Shown one piece after another: positions 1-12,200 of a stretch of 64,000 nucleotides of DNA; the first letter of the stretch is position 1; the number at the start of each line of letters is the position of its first letter. The translations under genes were made by a program, and so were the position numbers. A model generated the notes under the pieces. The model ran no database searches and was not told the DNA's origin. It was given only the letters and a program-made list of their open reading frames with translations. This stretch comes from Apricaphanius iberus. Taxonomy: Eukaryota > Chordata > Actinopteri > Cyprinodontiformes > Aphaniidae. The DNA lies in the NCBI GenBank assembly GCA_028564705.1, contig JAPXFQ010002662.1:1860001-1924000 (forward strand), read 5' to 3'.

Positions 1-162
1 AATGTTCCAGTGTTGGGAAGCTACACTTGCCTTCTTCTTAGAGAAGTTATCCTGGATAAAAAAAAAAATCAACATTGTTCTATGCGAAACCATCACTGAA
101 GACTTGTCAGACCCCAAAGTGTTCCCTAACTTTAACTTTTCTTTCTTTATGTCTTGTTGCAG

Positions 163-299
163 ACCTGGCTGATCTTCCACTGGTGAAGTTTGACTTTTCA
201 TGTAACAAGGTGTCCACCATCCCGGTGTGTTACAGAAAAATGAGGCAGCTTCAGTCACTTCAGTTAGAGAACAACCCGCTGCAGAGTCCACCTGCACAG
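163..299 (+). CDS. lrch1: LRCH exon (window exon 1): last leucine-rich repeats
   Basis: The exon follows a pyrimidine-rich tract and AG at 161-162 and ends before GT at 300-301. It opens with two bases of a split codon and ends in phase 0 on a CAG codon. The translation contains [15 protein letters not shown] and [17 protein letters not shown], two consecutive LRRs of the LxxLxLxxN type, which are the last repeats of LRCH proteins. The sequence before 161 reads as intron, so earlier repeats are encoded upstream of the window. Confidence 0.93.
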
Positions 300-3200
300 G
301 TACATGCAGTCACATGGGTGTAGTTGCTTTGCATATCAATCACGGGTTATCTGCTGGGTGGTGAATGTTTATAAATTGATTTAAGGAAAATTAGGACCCT
401 TAAAAGGTATTACAAAGTCTTACATTGATTTGTCTTAAATTGTTCTTTTATGCTTGTTGTTTGCAATGCTTTCCTTACCACTCTACTTTGCGTACTGTCA
501 CTTACAGATGTGCCCTATCCTGCTAAGTGATAGTGAAAAGGCAGTGAAGCGATGCAGTACTACCAAAAATGCGTTTTGTAAAAAGATTAGTGATGCCAAT
601 TTGTGCATCAACATGAATGGAGCTATCCACAAGACCACTGTCTTGAACATCATCAACGCAGCAATAAATCGCTAGGTTTTGTTCTAAGGCTGTTACTGTG
701 ACAACAGGAGCGCCTTTAGCGCTACTGTGCTAAACAACGTACACTACTCCCAAACTCGACTGCCTTCAAACCGTTGACCTCAGCTTCGTCGTTTCCTGCA
801 CCTGACCACTAAGTGACGCTAGGGGGCACACCAACTCAGGGGGCTGAGATGATCTAGTGTTTATACACAGCGGTTAACCCCTACTCGCTGGGCTCTGAGG
901 GAATAAATTGACATTCATTTGGCCTTCACAAACAAGTTTTTAATCATTTAAAAGGTTATTATTAATTAATTATTTGTTAATGCCTTGGAATAGAGTTTTC
1001 CTTTTATTTTTAAAGTTTTAAAAGTTTCGAAGATTTTGAAATCCCTGCACATAATCTGAATCAGTTGTTTTATAAGGAATCCCATAAAGTCATTACTACT
1101 AGAAGCTACGGGGATGGATGACTAAGCAGAGCTATGAATTGTGTGTAAGTTTAGCAACCGTGCTAAAAAGAAACCTTGGATTATTCCTATTCTCTATTGA
1201 TGATGAAAAATATAATTTTCTAGCTCTGTCAAAATTTAATTTTTTCCAGATTACATTTTAAAGAGCCCAAACAAAGACACAGCAGTGATAAACAAAGCTA
1301 ATGTGGTGAAATGAGTTTGTTTCAGGTATCAGATGAGTGAAAACAATAGATCTGATATGGATGTTTCATTAGGGCTGGACAATTAATCGGATTTTGATTG
1401 TGATCACGATTTTGGTGGCCACAAACAAATTAACCTGATCGTCAACGATATTTACATTCAAAATGCGAGCTCTTCTGCTTTTTTCTTCAGACATCGATTC
1501 AATCAATATTTTACGAGCCAAACGGATGGCTAAAGCTTCAATAAGCTGCCCAAATAAAAACCGCGCACATGCCACTCAGCACTCATAATGGCTGCACTAC
1601 GCTTGCTGCGTAGCAGATGAAAAACAGTGTTTGAGCAATGTAGTAGGTCCAAATCTCCATTATAGATCTGACTAGTAAGAAGAAAGTTCCCGAAAGTGTA
1701 TTACCGCCACAGTAAGCAGCCGGTGGATGATACGCTATCCCACAATGCAGCGGACGCCCCGAAATCATAGAAGAAGAAGGACCTAGCTAAAAATGGCTAC
1801 AGACGAACTGTCAACCATTGACACCACTGCAGTTTCAGCGGATAAATGTACGTGAAGCAATGTTACTGATTACTGTATTAGTTTTTCGACTGATGAAACA
1901 TCTAAGTTGTTAAGTCATACCAGACAAAATAACGGCTAGAGGATGGCGGGACCACAGGCGAACGTAACGTAAACATCTGGGTCAACAGAACAGTCAATAC
2001 GGGTCAAAGGACATGCAAAATATGTGGAGCAGTAGGCCAGTGTTTCTGTTAAATTGCACTTTGAGATTGCACTCTGCAATAACATATTTAGCTTGTACAT
2101 ATATATATGTATATATATATATATATATACATATATATATGTATATATAAGTATTGGACGATTTTTTGCATTTTTATCATCTATTCTACTCTAAAGTTTT
2201 ATTTTTCGCAAACAAATGTTGCAACATTGTATGTTTATTATTGGTGCAACAAAAATAAATATTTTAAAGGACTGGATGAATGATCGTGATTAATAATTGT
2301 GATTACAATATTGATCAAAATAATCGTGATTATTATTTTGGTCATAATCGTGCAGCCCTATCTTACATCTAGCAATTAATAAACATTTTATTCAAAGCAT
2401 AACTATACATTGGTTTGGATAGATTTTCCTTCACATTCTGATCTGAATCTTCGTTCTTTTTTTCCAGATCTGCATCAAGGGTAAAGTCCACATATTCAAG
2501 TATCTGAGCATCGAGGCATGTCGCAGCGAGAAGATGCCTGACTCTTTGTACCTTCCGGTCATGGAGCGACTCAGTTTCACACGTCCCTCTGGCAGGTACT
2601 TTTAATGGGAATTTTGTTACTGTGTCACCCAGTGGCTTTCTACTCTTAGTAAATCACTCATTACAACAGGGGCGGATTGAAGATGATCATGCAGTGGTTT
2701 AAGCAGGGCTTTAATCTCCATCTCCAGTTGAGCATTGTGGAGCAAATTCAGCCTCAAGAACAACATCCTTATCCCGATGAGAAGTAATCTTCCCTGTGGG
2801 ATTAATCCCACTATTTGATTACACACACACACACACACAGGTGCACATTTCACCTTTAATTTCATTGCTTATATTAGTGCTGGGTACCGATTCAAATTTT
2901 AAAAATCTATTTGATTCAGTTGTGGCCAAAAGTTTTGAGAATGACACAAATATGAGTTTTAACAAAGTTTGCTGCTAAACTGCTTTTAGATCTTCGTCTT
3001 AGTTGTTTCTTTGATGTACTGAAATATAATTACAAGCACTTCATACGTTTCAAATGCTTTTATCGACAATTACAAGACATTTATGCAAAGAGTCAGTATT
3101 TGCAGTATTGGCCCTTCTTTTTCAGGACCTCTGCAATTCGACTGGGCATGCTCTCAATAAACTTCTGGGCCAAATCCTGACTGATAGCAATCAATTTTTT

Positions 3201-6200
3201 CATAATCACTTCCAGGAGTTTGTCAGAATTAATGTGTTTTTTGTTTGTCCACCAGCCTCTGGAGGATTGACCACAGGTTCTCAATAGAATTAAGGTCTGG
3301 GGAGTTTCCAGGCCGAGGACCCAAAATGTTAACGTTTTGGTCCCCAATCCACTTAGTTATTACTTTTGCCTTATGGCACGGTGTGCCATCTTCCTGGAAA
3401 ATGCGTTGTTCTTCACCAAACTGGATTATTGGAAGAAGTTGCTGTTGGAGGGTGTTTTGGTACCATTCTTTATTCATGGCTGTGTTTTTGGGCAAAATTG
3501 TAAGTGACCCACTCCCTTGGATGAGAAGCAACCCCACACATGAATGGTCTCAAAATGCTTTACTGTTGGCATGACACAGGACTGTTGGTAGCGCTCACCT
3601 TTTCTTCTCCGGACAAGCCTTTTTCCAGATGCCCCAAACAATCGGAAAGAGGCTTCATCGGAGAATATGATTTTGCCCCAGTCCTCAGCAGTCCATTCAC
3701 TATACTTTCTGCAGAAGATCAATCTGTTCCTGATGTTTTTTGGAGAGAAGTGGCTTCTTTGATTTGATGATATGATGATATGAATTTTTAATATACAGGT
3801 AAAGGGCTATAACAACCGATTATTTGGGTTATTGATGAATCGGATGGGGTCTCGACTCAATTAATCAGATTGGCAGGAAAAACTGTGTTTTGGAAAAAAA
3901 ATTTCTCTCCTTCCTTTCTTTTTATTTAACAACAGGACGTTATTAGAAAACAGTTCAGTAACATGCAAAACAAGATGGTATGACCTCAAATATCTTACAG
4001 CTTTTGAAATATTAAATAAACTAAATAATAAATGAAAAAAACAAAAGAGAGGTTTTTTTGTTGTTGTTTAAAAAATAACTTGAGCTATTAGAATTAACAT
4101 TAAAATCTAAATAAAAAATCACAACATGCTCCCACCTCAAATGTCCTACAGCTGTTGAAATATCAAATAATAAAGAATTTTTAAAAATTTAATGGCTTTT
4201 CTTTATCAAAGTTTTTTTAGGACAAACTTACCATAATTTAATGTAAAAAGAAGTGGCATGATAGGCCTTACTCACACATTCTCCACCGTCATGCATAACC
4301 AAATACCGGACCAAATACCTGACAAAGTAATCATAGCTGAGCCTGCAAGTGCAACTGCTAAAATGAACAGCAAAAACATCTGCACTGTCAAGCAATGTAG
4401 TTAACGCATGTTGCTCATTGTTTGTTTGTATTGCCATGCATGACAATGCTGGATGGCGAATGGAAATGCACCAAACTCTTACAGAATTTTCTTCCTGACA
4501 CGCTATGATTCCTTACTTAAAAAGTAACAGTTTTTCAGAAGTTACCCAGACACTGAGCTCTCCCCTGATGACTTCGACATGCTTGCATTAAAGATGTTGC
4601 ATCATCACTGTCGTACTCCCGTGTCATGCAATGTCTGACTTATAAATGTAGTTAACAAACGCCTTTCCATTGTTTAGTGTAAAGTGCACCCAAACTTTTG
4701 AAGTTTTTATTTTCTGAAGTCTACCTGCTAACCTGTTTCTTCTCTTCTCCGCATTTGACAAATTCCTCGGATTGACTGTTAAATAATCGTTATGCAAAAA
4801 AAAAGTTTTGCAATTGCCGACCACATAGGACATTGTAATCACACTACAGTTCCCAAAGCTTTTTATCATTGAAAATTATTAAATCTTATTGATACGTTGT
4901 TGCAGCCCTATACCACTATACAAAGCTTACAGTTAGAGATATGTTTATAGGTAGTTAGAGTCAGGTTAGACAGGTAGATAGGAAGAGACAGGTTAATGTT
5001 AGTAGTCAGGCAGAGTGTCAAAAGTTAGGAAGAGATGGGAAGAGGTAGAGTAGCTAGGTAGAGATAGATTAATGTAAGCCAGGTAAAGATCCGGAGCCGG
5101 TCGCGGCTTACCGCCGCGGAAGAAATGCGCCCCACGGGGGCCAGCCAGCGCCGGAGAGAGGTCCCTCAAGGGGATCCTCCCGCACAGTGCGGCCGCCCAT
5201 TACCTGCCGGGTTGACTGTGCGGACCCCACCCGTTTATCTCTTAAACGTTTCTCGCCCTCTTCAACTCTGTCCTCTCAGTTTTGTCAATTTTTCCTTAAG
5301 ATAGTTGTCGACTATCGGTCTCGTGCCGGTATTTAGCCTTAGATGGAGTTTACCACCCACTTTGGGCTGCATTCTCAAACAACCCGACTCCGAGAAGACC
5401 CCGGCATGACGGGGGCCGTTACCGGCCCTACACCGTCCACGGGTCAGGAGGACTCAGACAGAGTGTTGGTAGCCAGGTCTCCTAGTAGCTAGGAGACAGG
5501 TTAATGTTAGTAGCTATGCTGCTTTAGGCTAGGCTGTTGGAGGACATTATTAGGGTCTGTTCCTACTTTCTCTCCTACTTCTCCCCAACTGCATGATGTG
5601 CTGTCAATTCAAGCACTAACCTGTTTTCTATTATAGTAGGTGCTCCGGATTAGCCCTGCTTGACGACCCTGACTAAGATGGCATTGCAGTGACGGAAAAT
5701 TCTCCACGTCCTGCAACAAACTTCTGCATCAGTTCTATTGCTCTTTCTGTGTCTCTGTTATGTATTCTCCAAGCCACAGACGGTCGCGGCAGATAACCGC
5801 TTGTGCTGAGCCTGGTTCTGCCGGAGGTTTCTTCCTGTTAAAAGGGAGTTTTTCCTTCCCACTGTCGCTTCATGCTTGCTCAGTATGAGGGATTGCTGAG
5901 AATTCCACGACGCAATCTTCTGTGGTTCTGTAATTTCTACACTAAACATTGTATTGTAATAACTCTTTTTGTAAAGTGCCTTGAGATGACATCTGTTGTG
6001 AAATGGCGCTATATAAATAAACTGAATTGAATTGAATTGAATTGCTCAGACAGTGTCCAGATCATTTGATGTGACAAATTGGAATGTTACAGTAGGGGCC
6101 AATTTCACTGCTACATGCTTTTCATCACAGAAAAATAAAGTTATGAGCTAAGTAAGGCTTCCATCAGGAGCTGTCGGAGCGAAACACACAGTAATTACAC

Positions 6201-9200
6201 AGAGGAAGTAATTCCAAAAAGTGGAGTCACATCTAGTTTAGAAGTTTATCATCTTTAAAAGGTCAGATGTGAACCAAATAGCATGTCTTGTACCAGTACT
6301 ATTGCGAGTAACCAGTAGGAGGGAGTTTAGAGTGCTATTTGACTCTCTGTAGGTGCATGGGGTCAATGGCAAAAAAAAGCAGTAGGAAAGAAATCAACTA
6401 TAGCAGTAAATATGGTCTAAAGCCTAGTTTATTCTTCTCCGTTTTCCACCTGTCTTTAGCAATAGTCACATGAGTTAATACGTATTCAATATAATATATT
6501 TATTTTTTATTCATTCTAAGTGTTATTATATTAAAAAAGACCAGAGAACTACACATACAAGATTAAATTAAACGCTTGGACTTATTATATGAATACCTGA
6601 TGCAGTTCCTGCATGGCATAGAGCGCAAATGCTCACCTTTTTTTTAATCTAATAGTCAGATTGTTGTAGAGGTTGTTGTCATGAGGTTTTGGATTCCTTC
6701 CTCAGACAGAATAGATTACCCCTCATGGGGCTTTAACTGTTGATCTGTAGGCAGAATTTGTGCTTCGCTCCCGCACTGCAGAGTGCAGTTATGTTAATCA
6801 CTTCAGCCCAAAAGTTTGAAGAAAACATTAAGAAACAGTACACCCATTGTAGCGACCAGAAGTCGAAGACTCTCAGAACAAGCAGTTTCCTGTCCCGTAA
6901 AATACCGTTGGAAAGTCTGCAGTTAAAGCAGTAGCAGGCACTGCAAGACACCTGTCTTTGGCATACATCAGGATCTTTTTGGAGCACGTCTAACCAGGCG
7001 CACTGAGATAGATGGACTGGCAACCTTTCCAGGTTGTACCCCACCTCTTGCCAGCTGGAGATATGCACCAGACCCCCGCAACCGTTCAAGGCGAAGCAGA
7101 ATAAATAATGGATGGAATTTTTTTTTGCTTGGACACCATGCATAGAGTTGAATGAATGAATAAATAAAATAATAAATCTGCGCGTTTACTTCACGGCTGT
7201 CAGAGGGACGTGTGAATACTAATCTGTAAAAATGAAGGAAAGCTTCAACTTTTTCCATTACCGTTCAAAAAAACGCGACCCCTGAAGTAGGCAACAATTG
7301 ACTTAATGCAGGTTAATGTGCTGATTTTCAGCGTTACCACTGTTTGTTTGGAGTAACTGCATTATTTACATCCCCATTGTAAGCTGGTAGAGGCAATAAA
7401 TTAGACTGTGGCAGCTGAGATCCCTATGCAGGAAAAACCCTGCCTCATGGTGGCAGTGTTTGTTGGAAACCCTAAAACCAGGCATTCAGTGCATTTTTAT
7501 GCAATAAGAGAAAAATGAATTACTCCCATAGTTCAGCTGGAGTCGAACCAAACTGGCTTTCTCTTTATCAAGCAAATGCACCCAGATAATGCAGTTAGCA
7601 AACTGAATATCTCTGCATGTAAACAGCAGAGGCAGCTTAGCCTAACTATTGACAACCTGGGCACTTCGGAAAGTGACAGAACCACAGAAGCAAGAATAAC
7701 ACGGCAGCAGCAGCAACAAACTTCATACAGTCAAACAGTAGAGTACCTACAAAAATTAGTGCGTTATTGTCGTCCATTTCGTTGCACATTGTGCATATCC
7801 TGATTTTACACTGTCTACTTCACTTCTGCCAGAATTTGTTTACTATCTGTGTGATTTTGTAGTCCAACCGAAAGTATGCCGTCAGACGTCGCCACTTAAT
7901 GTCGCGGGGGAAATGCACTTCATTCACTAATTGGATTTTCTGACTAACGTAAACTGGGATAAAGGATCCCATTCTGGTTAAACTGTTTTTTCTTGATTTG
8001 GTTAAACTGTGTTTACTTGATTTCTTTCCAAAAGCTCGATATAGATATGCATGTAAATGTAGTGATTCAGAAACATCTGTTTGGCATGTTGTTCAAGAAT
8101 TTAAGTCCTGTAAAGATGTTTCCTATCTAGCATTGCAAACGTTTGTTCTTTTGTTCTGTTTAACACCAGCTAAGCTAGTATGATAATGTCAGTGATCAAA
8201 CTTAACTTAATGAGTTCTTTTTACTAATAACAGTAGTTTTCCATAGTCTTTTGTGAGAAGTAAATGTCTATTGAAAATAACAGCTTTCTGCATTTTAAAC
8301 CATTGAATTTTGTTGCCAAACACTCCATTTGTCATCTGAAACTGACTTGTCCTACATTTCCCTGTTGGCTCTAACACAATGTCTACTGTCTCACAGGTTC
8401 AGTTAGAAGGAAGGCCAAAGACCCATCCCCTAAGATGTTAGATCTGTGATTAATGGATGAAGTTATTAGGAAGGCAGAAGATATATGAATAAGGGGAGGA
8501 GGCATAGAAAGGCAAAGGTTAATACAGTAAACTGCTGAATGATGGAAAATAGGATAGGGACGGGAAACCAAAGCAAATTTATAAGGTGAATATATGAATG
8601 ATTTAAAAGAACAATAGATTTGGATTATTATACTTAATAGAGTTTTTTTTTACCGTTTATAGTGTTTCAGGATGGGGAGCTAGCATGTTTGCTAGTTCTC
8701 AAGCTCCCAAACTAAAGTATCAAATCTATTTTCAGACTAGAGACGTTTTTGAAAGGAAACCAGAAGAGAAAGATTAACCCTCTCAAGGATCGTGTGACCA
8801 AAGGTTATAGGGTGTTGGCACTTAAATTATGAAACCATGTATCAAAGGGCATTTGCAATTTTTTTTCCTTTAGCCATTGTTGCAATATCTGATGCAGATT
8901 AAATTGAACTCAGATCAGCTCATAATTTTCTACTTGGTCAGCTGTAATCTGTAGATCTGGAATCAGTGCAAATATCCACCCTTGCTGGACAGCGGATGAT
9001 ATAAACAAAACGTTTCGATGGATAAATTTTAAACATTTCAGTAGCCAACACTACAACAGAGTATTGATTTAAATAACCAGGCCAGAAATGGCTTTTTAAA
9101 ATTCTTATTGGTTAAACATTATTTGGTTACATTGTTTTTGTGCATTAAAAATGGCCCCATTAAACTGAGGGCTCCTGGACTCGTCTCCCTGTTGCAAATC

Positions 9201-12200
9201 AAGGATAAGGAAGAAACATTTTTTTAAACAAGAGTGTGTAACAGAAGGTAGTAAAAGAGACAGAGCCCCTGAAGACATGAAAAACTATTTTCTCACCTCT
9301 CTGATGAAAGTTAGCCCAGCTCTCAGAGGATCGTAGTGTCTATCTTCATGAAACACTTAGGGAGAGAGAAAATGTTTCTATTCTTAAACAGAAAGTGCTG
9401 TCATGCTCAGTGGTGCCAAAGAATTCTGTTACTCTTTTGTTTTATTTGCCCCGTTTTGCATTATCCACTGTCTTAGTTTGATTTTATTTTTTTGGATTAG
9501 AAAGGTTTAGGTAGTGCAGATGTATTCTGCGTCTGATGATGGAGTCTATAAGAAGAGTATTAGGGACTGACCCAGAAAAAGTCTGCAGTTCTAATTTGCC
9601 CCCTCAGAACTTTAATATGCAGAAATATATATATAAAAAAGATAGATGATACACACCAGACCGCAGGAGGACAGCTGATTGTCAACATACATACTGTGTT
9701 TTCATTCATGCATTTCCTCAAAATGTTAGCTATTTCCATCTTTATGAATTCTGATTCCAGACAAATCAAAGCTGCTAATTTTCACCATCTTACCCTATGA
9801 TTGTGTTACACCATGTTGTCCATGGCTATGCTTCTTGTTAACGTATTCGTTAACTTTTTGGCTTCAGGGAAGGTGCCAGACTAAGAGTGGCTATATGAAT
9901 TTAAATGTAAGCCCACAGCAATGGTGGTCGAGCCTTGGCTCTCGGGGCTTGGCTGGGTTTCAGCAAAAATAACGTTAGAGAATCCGCTCCATGTGGGCCT
10001 ACTATCTGTGTTCCCACCTCGGGAAGAACAAGAATGGCAAGCAGGGGTGGAAGTCAAGGTATTGTAAATTTTGGACCATTGAATGCACCTAAATATAGGA
10101 GGATCTTTTTTGACAACTTTCTTTGTCTTTGTGCACATGCCAGAGTGGTGTGGTGGCAAAAAAACGAACAAATTGAATGGGGCTATGAAGACGCAACAAA
10201 CACTTCCTATAGGGTTATCAAGCAAAATCACTGATATATAAGTACTTAAACACCTGAAGACATGAAGAATATTAGAGAGAAACTTAAAATCTCTATTGAG
10301 GGCAAAATCAAAGTTATTCAAAGCCGATTTGAGATCTGGGAAAAACGTTGGTTTGTTTCGTCCTGGCTGCGTATCTGCTGGGTAGACATGTATTCCTATT
10401 TAATAAAAATCTCTGGGCCCTCATTTATCAACCGCACTTGCACACAAATTTGTGCGTGTTTCGTGTGTAGGAACAATTATATGCATTGTGTTGTACTTAT
10501 CAATTTGGACTTGGGTGTAGAAATATTCCTAAATATAAAACCACTTCTAACTGCATACGTACAGCATCTAGTTTTAAAAGGAGTAAAACTACAACACTGA
10601 AATAGTTTTACATTGACAGAATATTTCTGTAATCAGTTTAACACCTCTGCCTAGGAACTCATGTTGGTGTCTGTCTTTTAGCAAAATAACTCAAACATTA
10701 TGGACGAATTTGCAATAAACTTTCAGGAAATGTTAGAAATTTGCCAAGAAATGCATCATTTAATTTAGGAGTTGATCATGCATTGAGATACCTTGGTAGA
10801 TGGGTGAGTGCGGAGGTCTGCGCTCTCTGTGCTTTGTTTATTTACATCAAGCGCTTCAGCTTAATGCAGTGCTTCTCAAATGGTGGGGTGCCTCCCCATA
10901 GCCAAGGATTTTATTCAGATCAAATCTCCAGTCACTAGATGGCACCAGTGCTCAAACTTATCAACAGGCTGCCTGTGCATCCCAGCTGAAGAAGTGTAAA
11001 ACAATAAAATAAGCTGCAACCATTTGAAGTAGTTGCATATGATTTCATTGTTTTTTTTTGTAATCGGTATATATTATATGCAGTGTGCTGGTGCCAGTGG
11101 TTTGTATCAAAAATAATTAAATATTTTCAAATATCAACCAGGAAGGGGAGGAGTGAAAAAAAATCTATTTTCTAGGGAGGGGAATGGCAGGAAATAATTG
11201 CGAAGCACTGGCTTAATGAGATGAGGTTAAATTTATAAATAAAAGAATTTATAACTTTACTGTGAGAACTAGATGGCTCATCAGTGAAGCAGGCTGTCCC
11301 CTTTTCCTTGCATACTGATGGCAGCAAAAGCTGTGTTACTCATGGCCACACAAGTCTCTAATATGATGATCGGAGCATCCTTAGTAGGAGATCTGGCCCA
11401 GCTGTGTGCTGAGGTACATTTTATTGTATTCAGTTTGATATCAAACCATTTTTCCTCTATTTCCAAAAGGAAAAACTGTTTTCTCCACGGTCCCAAGCTA
11501 TTTTTTTTAATGGGTCCCCCCTGATCTGATAGAGCCAAAACGCAATGACCAGTATCAATTTAACTCATTTAATTTGTTCAAAGTTGTTAAGAAAGATTAT
11601 TTTATTTTTTTAAATTTTTTTTGTTCATCATGAATACTTTTTTTCCCCCCACTCGACTTTCACCTCCATCTCTGTGTCACTGAGATTCTTTTTTTCCCTT
11701 TTTTGGCCATTATTTTAAGAAAGAACACAAGGACTTCATGTATGTGACACAGAATGTGATGTTACCAAACATTGTTAACTGAGGACATTTCTGTATGTAA
11801 ATGGTTGTGAATGGGCACGAGCACCAAATCACATTTAATAAATTCGACTTTTGACTCTTTTTATAAACATTCTAAATTTTATTCGTAGGATAGAATATAG
11901 ACCAGTTTCTACTAGGGATGCACCGAAAATTTGGTCACAGAAAGAACTAAATCACCGAAACAACACAGCCGAAACTTTATTAATTTAATTTATATTGTGC
12001 ATTGTTGTTATGTCAGTGCTAAATAAATATCTTCATAGTTTTGTAACTGATTTATTGCAATGCCTTGATTTTAGTGAGGTTAGTACACATCACAGCCATA
12101 AATTCTATAGTTCTAATAATTGACAATCATGTCTTTCGTTGTTTCGGTTTTTGGCCTTAGTTTTCTTCATTTTTGGTTTTCGGTTTCGGTCAAGAGTTTT

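Noticed and set aside
454..675. 73-codon plus-strand frame in intron 1
   Set aside because: No homology and no splice support. Such a length is expected by chance in 64 kb.
5091..5444. Functional rRNA gene
   Set aside because: It is partial, diverged and isolated, with no 18S, 5.8S or promoter nearby.
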